From Schaalia sp. JY-X169 (GTDB lineage: Bacteria; Actinomycetota; Actinomycetes; Actinomycetales; Actinomycetaceae), in contig NZ_CP059675.1 in assembly GCF_014069575.1 (NCBI RefSeq), positions 930,001-994,000 on the forward strand: a stretch of DNA of 64,000 bases, in the 5' to 3' direction. Under the pieces are notes generated by a model that worked only from the letters and a program-made list of their open reading frames with translations, ran no database searches and had not been told where the DNA came from. Both the position numbers and the translations under genes were made by a program. Each line of letters starts with the position of its first letter. Position 1 is the first letter of the stretch. Below are positions 9,366 to 18,494 of this stretch, one piece after another.

Positions 9366-9625
9366 GTAGCCTCATCGTGGATCCCAAAGTGCAGCTGATG
9401 GACGCAGCCCCTCAAGTTGATGGGTCGGCAAGCCGCAAGGGCCTCTCTCGCATGTACTTCGCCTTGACAACTGTGCTCGGCGCCACCGGGAAGGGCCCAG
9501 TAGCACTCGCCGTCTACGGCCCCGTGAAGGGACACGGGCTTCGCCTCGACGTGCGCGAGCTCTTGTATGACCAGCTCACAGACGAGTTGCTCGTACCGAT
9601 CGTGCGGGCCTCCCGCACCCAGTGA
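9362..9625 (+). CDS. Small unknown protein (87 aa), coupled downstream of STAND gene
   Basis: The frame starts at GTG 9362, overlapping the preceding stop as GTGA, and ends at 9625, 33 bp before the convergent gene. The peptide begins VSSLIVDPKVQLMDAA and contains VALAVYGPVKGHGLRLDVRE. Third positions are rich in G/C, as in real genes here. No domain is recognised. Its tight placement suggests an accessory protein of the STAND unit or the second half of a frameshifted gene. Confidence 0.4.
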   Translation: MSSLIVDPKVQLMDAAPQVDGSASRKGLSRMYFALTTVLGATGKGPVALAVYGPVKGHGLRLDVRELLYDQLTDELLVPIVRASRTQ

Positions 9626-9657
9626 GCGCACGCGCGTGAAGTCGATATCTGGAATGT

Positions 9658-12477
9658 TCATACGGACCCTGCGCTGGCCTGGAGACCAATGGCGGGGGCC
9701 AGGGAAAGGTCGGTCAGGGCTTGCCAGAGACCCGCGTCGATTGCTGTGGGGGTGGGTCCTCGATCGGCCACGTTGAGCAGTTCCCCGACGAGTGTCAGGT
9801 CGGTTGCCTCTTGCAGTTCCAACTTGACTTGTGCGACCAACGTGTCGAGGGCGGCTCCGAGGACAGACCCCACGGAATCTGGAAGTTGTGCGACTGCGCC
9901 CTGGGCAGCGATCGCTAACCTGTCTAGCTCGTCGATCTCTGGTGCCGGTACCGTGGACCGCCATTCAGCTGGCCTCCATCGATGGAGGGCCAAAGCCCAT
10001 GAAGCGTCGGCTACCATAGCGGCCAGCTCGAGGACCTTCGCGGTTGCGGCATCTACGGTATGCGCCAACGGGAGTCCGGCTGCCGTGAGGTGCTGGTCAA
10101 GAGATTCGCCCGCCAGTGGGAGAACGGGTTGCTCACCGTAGTGCGCCATGATTACGGCTAGCGGAATCGGGCGGACGCCATCGACCGCGAGCGCCCACAC
10201 GTTGCAGTCGAGAGTGCGACGTTTATCCACATCAATGTTCGCTAAGGCGTTAAGTGTTTCCTCCCAGTCCTGCAGCGCCGCTGTCACTAACCATCCGGTC
10301 TGATCGATGCTGGTAGGGGAGGGGAAGGGGTCCGGCACTGACTGTAGGACGGCGCCGGGAACGGCGGCTTCGATCATGGACAACACCGCATGTTGTTGCT
10401 GTTGAGCCTTGGCTGTCGAGGCCGCCGTGATCGCATTGACTGCCGCATGGTCGCCGAAGCGCACTGAGGTCCAGGAATCTGGGTCGCGCGCAGAGCTGAT
10501 CGCCGCCCGCGCCAGCCGCTCAAGTTCAGTGCTGAGTGCATCGGGGACTGGTTGATCGAGGCCGAAGTAGGTCGGAGTCAGCAATCGCGCGTGTTCGACC
10601 TTGGCAGCTGCATCTCGAAGCGACAATGCCACCGCGACGCGATTGTCGTTCGTTCCTAGATTGCTCAGCGCCTGCGCGGCGGCCCCGAGCGCTTGTGACA
10701 CCGGGTCATTCTGTCGTTGAGCGTCATCCTCGCTGGCATGGGAAGCGGCTCGTTCTTTCGATCCGTCTTTCGGCGTAGAGGCTAGTTCGCCTGCTCGTTC
10801 GTTTGCAGCTTGCACACGCTCGGCCCAAGCTTGCGCATGGTGAGGCGGGTCGTTGGCCCGTAGGCGGAAGGCGCCCTCGCTTGCAATGTCCACAAGTGCC
10901 TGGGCAATCTGTGACGGTTCGAGGAGCAGGGCTGTCCATGTCGGTGCCGCCGACAACATCCGGACGGCTCCCTGGAAGCCGACATTACGTCGGACTCCAG
11001 TACGCTCCTTGAAGACCTCGCGTGCCATGTGTTTGAAGCCGGGCTCGAACCCTCCGACCCTGTAACGACGTCCCGACGGTGTGATTGTTATGACCTCGAC
11101 ATGACCTGCTTCCGGGCACGCGAACGCCAACTGCTGCGCCAATGCTATGACGAAGTCGTTGAGGGTATCGCTGCTGCTTGAGGAGGGGACGTCCCAAGTC
11201 ATGCCGGGTGCCTGCTCCCGAACATCAAGACCATGCATGACCGTCACCGACGGATTAGACCCCGTCTGCATGGTTAACGTGACAGCCGAAGGCTCGGCTC
11301 GCGCGATTGCCAGGGCGCGGTGCTCCACTGGTCCGAAGGTAGCCTCTCGGTTCTCGCTAGCGATGAACGGATTCAGCGCAGATATCAGACGCGTCCAAGC
11401 GTCGGCTTGTGTAGCGTTGATCGGTTCGTCAAACTCCTGGAACACCGCGCTAGCCTCGGATGCGCTGAGCGTCACGGATCCCGCCAGGGCCTCCAAGAGA
11501 CGGACGGCCTCGACGAGAGTCCCCGAAGTGAGCAGGCTCGCGACGAGGGCGGAATCGAGCTGTCTGGTAATGGCTTCTAACACTGGCGAACTACGCGGCG
11601 GCAGCGCTCGCGCGATCCGAGTCATCAACGTTGCTGTGCGATCGAACGCTGGTGCGCCGATCGGATCGAGGGACGTGTCTTGATTGCGAATTCCGTGGAC
11701 GATTGGAGCAATTAGCGTCGGAGAGATTCCAGGAGGGGTGAGGCGCTGAATTATCGGAAGACAGGTGGTGGCATACACGATGTTGTCGGCCCGCTCGGCT
11801 CCTTCGAGGAGCTCGGCCACCCCCGAAGAGGTGGTACCTGGCTCATGAAGATTACTCGCAACCGCGTTGGCAACAGCGACGACGGTCTCCGGGAAGCGTT
11901 CGGCGGATCGGCGCAGCAACCAGCCCGCTTCGTCGGCAGGCAGCAGCCGAGCTATGACGCTCAGGGTGTCGCCGAGCGTAGGGGGCGGGGCGTCGTGGAG
12001 CAGAGTTGTCAGTGTCTGTGACCGAAGTTCGTGGAGTCCCGTCCAGATGGCGCCTTGCTCGAGGACGACATGTTCGTTCTTCAGTGTCGCCAGGGCGTCG
12101 CCGACCGCGCTGTTGCTTCCCGCGACGGCGGTGAGCGCATCTCCGAGCATTCGGGAAGTCAACGACAATCCGAGTGCGTGAGCTGCCAGGACAAGGCGAG
12201 CGGCCTCTCGCTGAGTCTCTCGGCCGGGCGCCGCCAGCGCGGCGGCTTGAGAGGCGAGGATCTGTTCCAGGTGCTTGCCTTCGCGCAGCAAGGAGAGGAA
12301 CTCCATGAGTAGACCGTCACTTCGCGCAAGAGCTTCTGCGGGGGCCATCTTCGTCGTAAGCTCGGCGCGCTCGACACGCTCTGCAATTAGCTCAGCGGTG
12401 AGGCGGTCGAGCACAGGCCTGATTACACGGGTACTGCCGTTCAAAAGACGGGGGCTAAAGTCCTCTTTGCGCGCCAT
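9658..12477 (-). CDS. C-terminal piece of a broken nuclease-STAND protein
   Basis: 939 residues in this frame. The apparent start MARKEDFSPRLLNGSTRVIRPV is not a natural N-terminus: it looks like the sensor/lid part of a STAND ATPase that should follow the Walker B strand. RSDGLLMEFLSLLREGKHLEQIL continues into the winged-helix region, followed by ~800 residues of helical repeat-like sequence. The Walker A motif sits in the neighbouring frame (12441-13478), and the roughly 60-80 residues that should carry Walker B are absent between them. So this and the upstream ORF are two parts of one gene that suffered an internal deletion with frameshift. The piece may still be made, but no ATPase could form. 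It is convergent with the intact STAND gene. Confidence 0.65.
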   Translation of the reverse strand: MARKEDFSPRLLNGSTRVIRPVLDRLTAELIAERVERAELTTKMAPAEALARSDGLLMEFLSLLREGKHLEQILASQAAALAAPGRETQREAARLVLAAHALGLSLTSRMLGDALTAVAGSNSAVGDALATLKNEHVVLEQGAIWTGLHELRSQTLTTLLHDAPPPTLGDTLSVIARLLPADEAGWLLRRSAERFPETVVAVANAVASNLHEPGTTSSGVAELLEGAERADNIVYATTCLPIIQRLTPPGISPTLIAPIVHGIRNQDTSLDPIGAPAFDRTATLMTRIARALPPRSSPVLEAITRQLDSALVASLLTSGTLVEAVRLLEALAGSVTLSASEASAVFQEFDEPINATQADAWTRLISALNPFIASENREATFGPVEHRALAIARAEPSAVTLTMQTGSNPSVTVMHGLDVREQAPGMTWDVPSSSSSDTLNDFVIALAQQLAFACPEAGHVEVITITPSGRRYRVGGFEPGFKHMAREVFKERTGVRRNVGFQGAVRMLSAAPTWTALLLEPSQIAQALVDIASEGAFRLRANDPPHHAQAWAERVQAANERAGELASTPKDGSKERAASHASEDDAQRQNDPVSQALGAAAQALSNLGTNDNRVAVALSLRDAAAKVEHARLLTPTYFGLDQPVPDALSTELERLARAAISSARDPDSWTSVRFGDHAAVNAITAASTAKAQQQQHAVLSMIEAAVPGAVLQSVPDPFPSPTSIDQTGWLVTAALQDWEETLNALANIDVDKRRTLDCNVWALAVDGVRPIPLAVIMAHYGEQPVLPLAGESLDQHLTAAGLPLAHTVDAATAKVLELAAMVADASWALALHRWRPAEWRSTVPAPEIDELDRLAIAAQGAVAQLPDSVGSVLGAALDTLVAQVKLELQEATDLTLVGELLNVADRGPTPTAIDAGLWQALTDLSLAPAIGLQASAGSV

Positions 12478-13478
12478 AGGAGCACCGATTTGCCCGAACC
12501 GGACGGGCCCACGATGACGGTGTACTCGGCATTTTTGGCTGCCTGCGTGATCTGGTCCATCTCGTCAGCCCGGATCACATCCAGACCCTGTGCGATGTGG
12601 ATAGGGGCCCCATCCACGCCCAGATAGAACCGGCTCGCGGACGCCACCCCTGTGGCCGAGTAATCTGCGGGGCGGCACACGCCTGCGGACACCGCGGCGT
12701 CCAAGCCGCTTACGTCTACTGCTGACTGGACCCGATGCAGCACGGTGTCAACGTCGCTGAGCGTAAGCGTTCGGGCTCGGTTGAGGTCCAAATGACGTTG
12801 GTCCGCACTTGCCTCCCCAAAGGCTTCGTACAGCTCACCGACAGTGAATGAAGCAACCGATGGATGAACACCTTGCGTGTCGCAGAGGAGTGCTTCGGTC
12901 TGCTCGCGTAGGTTCCACGGCAACGACACGAGGTGGACACGTCCCAACACGCTGGTTGCGTCTGCTTTGGTCAGGCCCTTGGCGACGAGGGCGTCTGCTA
13001 GAGCTACGCACCGTTCGGGCTGTGCGGCAAGTGGTTCGTCCCATCCCGTGAACTGCAGGCCTGAACCGACGCTGCCATCGGTGACGATAACGATCGGGCC
13101 GGTCGTCACACGCATAGCGTGCAAGATTGCGTCGCGGATTCTTGAAGTCCCGAGCTGTCCCGCTCCAGCGCTGACCTCCTTCACCTGCACCAAGGTCTCG
13201 TCGCCTGTAGTTGTCCGACAGTCGAGATCCTCAAAGCCTTCGGGAACCAGCGCGGTGAACGGCAGGATGCCTGCACGAGACATCACAAGCACGTGCACCG
13301 AGACAGCAAGCTGCCAAGTGACACCCGCGACGTTGCGCGAGCCGTGCCGTAGCTTCCCCCAAAGCTCCTCACGGGCGTTGCTGTCAGTAGTATGTGGCGG
13401 CACCGGAGCATTGGCGCTTTTTTGTTCGATTGGGCCTCGTCTACGGGGCCTCTTTCGAGCCTTGCCAGACGAACCCAT
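12441..13478 (-). CDS. N-terminal piece of the same broken protein: PD-(D/E)XK nuclease + Walker A
   Basis: 345 residues. The N-terminus is basic and proline-rich. Residues about 35-170 resemble a Cap4/Mrr-like PD-(D/E)XK nuclease: GFEDLDCRTTTGDETLVQVKEV gives D84/D86, E94 and Q98-x-K100. The protein ends a few residues after a perfect Walker A, GPSGSGKS (324-331), with SVLLWRA then an out-of-frame tail. The downstream frame overlaps by 37 bp and resumes the STAND fold after the missing Walker B part. The nuclease half is intact and could be expressed alone. This is the second nuclease-STAND gene of the region, arranged tail to tail with the intact one. Confidence 0.65.
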   Translation of the reverse strand: MGSSGKARKRPRRRGPIEQKSANAPVPPHTTDSNAREELWGKLRHGSRNVAGVTWQLAVSVHVLVMSRAGILPFTALVPEGFEDLDCRTTTGDETLVQVKEVSAGAGQLGTSRIRDAILHAMRVTTGPIVIVTDGSVGSGLQFTGWDEPLAAQPERCVALADALVAKGLTKADATSVLGRVHLVSLPWNLREQTEALLCDTQGVHPSVASFTVGELYEAFGEASADQRHLDLNRARTLTLSDVDTVLHRVQSAVDVSGLDAAVSAGVCRPADYSATGVASASRFYLGVDGAPIHIAQGLDVIRADEMDQITQAAKNAEYTVIVGPSGSGKSVLLWRAKRTLAPVF

Positions 13479-13665
13479 GGTGCTTGCCTCCCTAAGGTCT
13501 ACTTTGGTCGATCGAGCGCGGGTTGAGCTCGACCCATAGATCGATGATAGCGATGGTCACCGACACCGCAGGCGTCGTTTGGCCCGCAGAAACACCGGAA
13601 AGCCCTCGCCCCTTGACTGGGTCAAGTAGCGGCTTGCCGCGCGGCGGGGCCGTAAGCAGAAGTCG

Positions 13666-14280
13666 GTGGAGGAGACACCTCAAACCAGCCCACGGTGGCG
13701 GGCTCACCTCTCAGCTGAGGTAGCTGACTTGCCAGTACGGAGGGACTCGATAGGCTGGACGCAAATGAAACGAAACTTGGCGTCCGACGGAAAGTCCACG
13801 GAGTTGCAGCACAGCGCATTTCCGGTCGGCTTGGACATGATCGAGGTGCTTACGCGGTTTTGGGGCGAGCTAGATCAAATCCTCCCGGCGAGAATCATCC
13901 ATGTTGTTGACCCGTACTTCTTGGATGCTGGAGGCGAGAGTACCTATACGCATGCAGGGAACGTGGCTTCGCTCTTGAAGCCGGCATTGCGAACCGCTGA
14001 GGAGATTAGGCTGATCTACTCAAGACAACGGGAGGGAGTGGCTGCCGCGATTGAAGAGTGCTTCTTGCGTGTCAATCCCGACATAGACATCGTGCTTCAC
14101 CGTGGAACTCAGATGCATGCGCGCTATGTCATAGCAGACTGCACACGGGTGTTGCGTATGGATTTTTCTTTCAACCGAATCAGAAAGTCCTTCTGCACCG
14201 TATCCGTAGTTAGTGATCCATCTGATCTTGAAGGAATCCTCGGTGAGTTGCGTCGCCTAGAAGAGAGTCCAGAAAACTGA
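13666..14280 (+). CDS. PLD-like domain protein, unknown role
   Basis: Up to 204 residues. The C-terminal part reads MHARYVIADCTRVLRMDFSFNRI followed by FCTVSVVSD. This resembles one phospholipase-D type motif (H-x-K/R-x4-D, then a G/S-S-x-N element) as found in PLD-like nuclease domains used by several defence proteins. Only one such motif is present, so activity would need dimerisation, and the usual lysine is replaced by arginine. There is no good ribosome-binding site at GTG 13666; ATG 13765 is an alternative start. It stands alone between the STAND block and the polysaccharide locus. The assignment is tentative. Confidence 0.45.
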   Translation: MEETPQTSPRWRAHLSAEVADLPVRRDSIGWTQMKRNLASDGKSTELQHSAFPVGLDMIEVLTRFWGELDQILPARIIHVVDPYFLDAGGESTYTHAGNVASLLKPALRTAEEIRLIYSRQREGVAAAIEECFLRVNPDIDIVLHRGTQMHARYVIADCTRVLRMDFSFNRIRKSFCTVSVVSDPSDLEGILGELRRLEESPEN

Positions 14281-14640
14281 GCGCTTCCATTGGATACAGG
14301 TGATCCTCTAGTAGTCCCATGCGACGAGTCCGGAAAGGGAGTGTTGCGCGGATATATGACATCTAACCTCGCTTGGCCGAGGGTGGGAGGCTGTTCAGGC
14401 TCTCTACAAGTCTCAACAGGGAACACAGCTATCAGGCAGTCTCAGTTTGCGTTCGGTCTACGGATATCGCTGTTGCATGAGTGGAAGACACCACTAGTTG
14501 GAAGTCTTGCCTCCCACTGGTCGGTACGCTGCCATAGAGTTGTATGCAGAAGCGGTTTTCCAATAGGTGCTTGACAGATCACCTCGCCGAATCGTAGTTG
14601 ACAACCCGTGATGCTGGAACACCTTTGGAGGAATGCCCAG
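14281..14640. other. Gap between defence block and polysaccharide locus
   Basis: No gene is supported in these 360 bp. A TTGACA hexamer at 14571-14576 is followed 17-18 bp later only by weak -10 candidates. GGAGG at 14627-14631 is the ribosome-binding site of the first glycosyltransferase. Confidence 0.6.
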
Positions 14641-15765
14641 ATGTCAACCATCCTTGTGACAGCCACAGTTCCCGTACACATTGAAAGATTCCATCTGCCG
14701 CTATTAAGGCGGCTCTCTGGGGCAGGTTGGGAAGTTCACGTCGCAAGCCGTGCGGACCTAGTCGATGAATCCATTGCTAAGTCGCATGTGGTTCCCTGGA
14801 CGCGCAGTCCCTTCTCCTTCGGCAACATTCGGGCTTACAGGCAGCTTAAGTCACTCCTAGATCGTGAGCACTTTGATGTTGTTTACTGCCACACACCGGT
14901 GGGTGGGGCAATCACGCGCCTCGCTGCCCGTGATGCTCGTAAACGCGGTACAAAGGTCGTGTACATGGCGCATGGGTTCCATTTCTACAGGGGCGCACCG
15001 CTAGTCAACTGGTTGGTCTATTATCCGGCTGAGAAGATCCTGAGCCACCTCACCGATGACCTGTTAGTCATTAATGGAGAAGACTTCGATCGGGCAAGCA
15101 AGAAGTTCCCAACGAACGTGGTAATGACCAGGGGCGTCGGGATCGACTTTCACTCGTTCGAGGGCGAAGTGACCCGCGCGATGAGGACGCAACTGCGAGA
15201 GTCCATTGGACTTCAGGTTGATCGACCGATGGTGCTTGCAGTTGGTGAACTAAACAAAAACAAGAATCATGAGCTCCTAATTCGGGCATGGGCTACTGGG
15301 CCTGGCGATGGAATCGACGCTGACCTCGTCGTTGCAGGCACGGGGGGGCTATGCGAGCACCTGGAGGCCTTGGCAGCGGACCTTGGTGTTGCAGACCGGG
15401 TGCATTTCTTGGGGTACCGGACGGACATCCCCGATCTGGTGTCGGTTGCTGACCTTCTGGTTTCATCAAGTAGGCGGGAAGGTCTACCTCAGAACGTGGT
15501 GGAAGCAATGGCCGCGGGGACACCCGTGTTGGCTTCTCCGATTAGGGGACATTTTGACCTGATTACTCACGGCACGACAGGCTTTCTAACCCAAGGTTTC
15601 ACACCAGAGGAATGGGCGCTGGCGCTCAGGACGATCCTCTCGGACCCGGACCGCCTGTCGCGAGTGGGTTCGGCGGGGCGAGTGAGTGCACGCAAGTACC
15701 GACTACCTGAAGCGATGCAACCGGTGTTTGCGATCTTGGACTCTCTTAAGCCGTCGGCGGCGTAG
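14641..15765 (+). CDS. GT4-family glycosyltransferase
   Basis: 374 residues from ATG 14641, preceded by GGAGG 9 bp upstream. The protein has the GT-B layout: an N-terminal acceptor-binding half (VVYCHTPVGGAITRLAAR) and a C-terminal nucleotide-sugar half with VAGTGG, the FLGYRTDIPDL segment and the E-x7-E signature in SSSRREGLPQNVVEAMAAGTPV. Such enzymes add one sugar from an activated donor to a lipid-linked glycan on the cytoplasmic face of the membrane. It is the first gene of the surface-polysaccharide locus. Its last 63 bp overlap the convergent glycosyltransferase gene, an unusual arrangement that hints at genes joined by recombination. Donor and acceptor cannot be deduced. Confidence 0.85.
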   Translation: MSTILVTATVPVHIERFHLPLLRRLSGAGWEVHVASRADLVDESIAKSHVVPWTRSPFSFGNIRAYRQLKSLLDREHFDVVYCHTPVGGAITRLAARDARKRGTKVVYMAHGFHFYRGAPLVNWLVYYPAEKILSHLTDDLLVINGEDFDRASKKFPTNVVMTRGVGIDFHSFEGEVTRAMRTQLRESIGLQVDRPMVLAVGELNKNKNHELLIRAWATGPGDGIDADLVVAGTGGLCEHLEALAADLGVADRVHFLGYRTDIPDLVSVADLLVSSSRREGLPQNVVEAMAAGTPVLASPIRGHFDLITHGTTGFLTQGFTPEEWALALRTILSDPDRLSRVGSAGRVSARKYRLPEAMQPVFAILDSLKPSAA

Positions 15766-16878
15766 AGGCGAGGATCCACTAGAGAAGGCGGTCGTGTTCC
15801 CCCTCGAATCTCGTTGTACGTCTTCATAGAGTTTTCTGTAGGCCGTCGCAGTGTTGCTGATGTGGTAGCGGTGGGAGAGGCGTAACGCACCTTCGGACAG
15901 GCGTTGTCTGGTGTCTTCGTCTGAGAGCTGCTTGATCGCTTCCTCCATCCCTTGGACGTAATGATCAGGATCGCAGAGGATTCCGCCCTCACCATCGACA
16001 ACGACCTCTTCGAATCCATCGAGGCGTGGTCCGATCACGGGTAGGCCACGGGCCATCGCCTCTGCGGACACGAGCCCGAACCCTTCCCAGAGTGAGGATG
16101 AGATAAACGCATCGTATTTGGTCAGGAGCTCGGGGATGTCGCTGCGGTTACCGAGTAGGTGGACTCGGTCGGAGACCTGCGCCTCGACGATTTGCTGTTC
16201 GAGGTCGGGACGTAAGCGCCCCTCACCGACGATATCGATCTGAATGGCAGGAAGATGCTCAGCGAGCTCAACGAGGCGGTGGAAGCCCTTCTGCGTATCA
16301 AGCCTTCCGACGCTCACCAAGCGTAGACACTTTTCTGGCTCCGAGTGCGCGCGTTGTGCGCTTCGGTTAACTTCGGTGAAGAAGCGATCGCCTATTCCAT
16401 TTGAGATGACGGGATAGCGTTCCGATGACGCGCGGGAGCCTAAGTGTTCGAGAAGCGCGTTTTTGGTTCCTTCGCTGATCGAAGCAACTGCCCCATAGCG
16501 CGAGTACGCGAAGCTTTCGATTGGTTTGAACCACCCTAAGTCTCTCCGTCGGTTCCATGTATTGTGCTCGGTGTACACCTTCGGTGCGGACACAAGCAGC
16601 GCAGTGTAGAGAGTCGGGAAGAGGTGAACGTGCACTACGTCTGCTTTGCGCGTTGCAAGTCTGAGCTTGAGGGCACTGAGAAGGCTCCAGCGGTTTCTTC
16701 CGAGTGTCCGCACACGAATCCCTGCCTCAAGAGCATCATCGTAGGGGATGCCCTTGCTAGGGACGAGCGTGACGATCTCGACATCGTCCCCGACTTCCCT
16801 CATCGTCGTTGCCAAGTCGATAACGAGTCGTTCAGCGCCTCCGGTGTTCAATGATGTGATGAAGTGCGTGATTTTCAA
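15703..16878 (-). CDS. GT4-family glycosyltransferase (minus strand)
   Basis: 391 residues. N-terminus MKITHFITSLNTGGAERLVI is the classic start of GT4 enzymes with the GGAE loop. The donor half shows VGRLDTQKGFHRLV, IVGEGRLRPDLE, and the E-x7-E motif in SSSLWEGFGLVSAEAMARGLPVI. It probably extends the polysaccharide repeat unit using a nucleotide-sugar donor. The C-terminal ~30 residues are arginine-rich and read through the end of the convergent neighbour, so they may be a recent extension after loss of the original stop. The gene is divergent from the Wzy-like gene, with an 83-bp shared upstream region. Confidence 0.85.
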   Translation of the reverse strand: MKITHFITSLNTGGAERLVIDLATTMREVGDDVEIVTLVPSKGIPYDDALEAGIRVRTLGRNRWSLLSALKLRLATRKADVVHVHLFPTLYTALLVSAPKVYTEHNTWNRRRDLGWFKPIESFAYSRYGAVASISEGTKNALLEHLGSRASSERYPVISNGIGDRFFTEVNRSAQRAHSEPEKCLRLVSVGRLDTQKGFHRLVELAEHLPAIQIDIVGEGRLRPDLEQQIVEAQVSDRVHLLGNRSDIPELLTKYDAFISSSLWEGFGLVSAEAMARGLPVIGPRLDGFEEVVVDGEGGILCDPDHYVQGMEEAIKQLSDEDTRQRLSEGALRLSHRYHISNTATAYRKLYEDVQRDSRGNTTAFSSGSSPLRRRRLKRVQDRKHRLHRFR

Positions 16879-16961
16879 GGTGTGATCTCCTCGGTATCGG
16901 GGCCACTGCAGGAACTCTAGTGCAGCTAGTGCATTAGAATGAGTACCAATTCTAGGGGAGG

Positions 16962-18344
16962 ATGCGAGATTTGGTAGCAGGGCTGTTCGCGGCAGCAGGA
17001 CTGATCCTAGCCTTACCGTTGATCATCGGTTTGCGGTCGAAGAGTATGGGAACCTTCGTAATAGCCTCCATCGCGGCTACACATGTGCTTACTAACTTGA
17101 ATGACTCAGCACTCATAGCCGTTGGAACTGTTCTGCGTCTCCCAACGCTTCTTGCTGGGGTTCTGTTCGCACTCAGCCAGAAGACTCCCCAGCACCGAGC
17201 GAAGACGGATCCAGCTTTCGTCATTTACCGCTCAGCGCTGTTCTTATTTGTGGCATTCGGCATTATCTCATCCATTTGGGCTCCAGACCGAGTGGACACG
17301 CTCATCAAGTCCGCAACATTGGTCCTCCTGCTAGCTTTCTTGAACTTGATGAAGACTCGTCGGTGGGACGTCGATGCACGAGTTCTTCGTGGTGATATTG
17401 GGGACTTTGTCTTTGTTTTGCAAGTGACACTGGTCGTCTCGTACCTCCTGACATTCTTAGGAGTCGTCCCATTTGGACAGTTTCAAGGACGCTATTCAGG
17501 GATCTTCTGGAACCCGAACACAGTCGCAATGTTGGGGGCAACGCTAATATTCCCTTCTGCATGGCTATCGCGGTCGCGACGCTGGCCTGTGCGGGTATCG
17601 TCTGTTGCGATTCCAAGTGCCGCCGTCTTGCTTTCAGGCTCGCGAGGGGCACTCTTAGCAGTCGCCATAGGAGCGTTATTTTTGCTACTAAAGTCGATGC
17701 TCGTACGCCCCACAGTCGTGAAGTGGGCTGCCCTTGCAGTAGGGGCTCTAAGTGTCGCCTTCTGGGAGGACATCCTCATGTTCGTGGTGCAGACTTCGCT
17801 GGGAAGCCGAATACCGGCCCTTACGCGGCTTTACCGTGGGGGCGAGCTGGCTCTAACTGAGACAGGTCGTTCTAATATATGGAGGGACTCCGGGACTATC
17901 TTTGCCGATAGTCCTCTACTCGGACATGGCCTTAACTCTACACGCACTGTGCTCAAGGACTACTACGACGTCGGACTAACAGACACGGTCTTGGGTCATG
18001 CCCACAACTCGTACGTCGAGCTCTTACTCGATGTGGGCTTGATTGGAGTGTCCGTGATAGCGGTTGCATTTGCGGCGCTTATTGTGAGGCTACTGATTCT
18101 CAACGAATCGGCAGCACTCTTGGCTGCTGGCGTTGTGACTGGATTTGCGCTTGGGATGACGGAGTCATTTATTTTTGGGTTGGCGGCAGCGTCGGCTATC
18201 CTCTGGTGGTGGACGAGTTTCGCTGTATTTGCACTTCCTTTCAAACACCCGCATGGTGATGCAGTACAACGGCGCAACACGGTGCACCCTCGCTACCATG
18301 GGCCATTTGAGAATCAGCAAGTCGATGCTGCTGTCACAAAGTGA
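16962..18344 (+). CDS. Wzy-like O-antigen/polysaccharide polymerase
   Basis: 460 residues, almost entirely hydrophobic segments (about ten to twelve membrane helices). The long loop between late helices contains GRSNIWRDSGTIFADSPLLGHG and a following HAHNSYVELLLDVGLIG. This is the Wzy_C / O-antigen ligase signature (PLLGxG, HNxYLxxLxxxG). Such proteins polymerise or transfer lipid-linked repeat units on the outer face of the membrane. The start is uncertain: the purine-rich AGGGGAGG abuts ATG 16962, whereas TTG 16971 would have normal spacing. It belongs with the flippase at 20127 and the glycosyltransferases around it. Confidence 0.8.
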   Translation: MRDLVAGLFAAAGLILALPLIIGLRSKSMGTFVIASIAATHVLTNLNDSALIAVGTVLRLPTLLAGVLFALSQKTPQHRAKTDPAFVIYRSALFLFVAFGIISSIWAPDRVDTLIKSATLVLLLAFLNLMKTRRWDVDARVLRGDIGDFVFVLQVTLVVSYLLTFLGVVPFGQFQGRYSGIFWNPNTVAMLGATLIFPSAWLSRSRRWPVRVSSVAIPSAAVLLSGSRGALLAVAIGALFLLLKSMLVRPTVVKWAALAVGALSVAFWEDILMFVVQTSLGSRIPALTRLYRGGELALTETGRSNIWRDSGTIFADSPLLGHGLNSTRTVLKDYYDVGLTDTVLGHAHNSYVELLLDVGLIGVSVIAVAFAALIVRLLILNESAALLAAGVVTGFALGMTESFIFGLAAASAILWWWTSFAVFALPFKHPHGDAVQRRNTVHPRYHGPFENQQVDAAVTK

Positions 18345-18494
18345 TGTGGATATGCGCGTGCAGTCGAGTTGCATCTCGTTGAGCTGCTTCCAAGGACCCG
18401 AGTCTGGCAGGAGCCGACCGATGAGCAACCTCTTGGGTTTCTGAATCCGACCAGATGTTGAAGTCACTGACATGAATGTCACGGAAAGGGAATT

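Noticed and set aside
11147-11683. 178-residue plus-strand frame
   Set aside because: Antisense shadow of the broken STAND gene, no motif.
12877-13539. 220-residue plus-strand frame
   Set aside because: Antisense to the nuclease piece of the STAND gene; no domain or ribosome-binding site.
14571-14600. TTGACA-based promoter for the polysaccharide locus
   Set aside because: The -35 hexamer is perfect, but no acceptable -10 hexamer lies 16-18 bp downstream.
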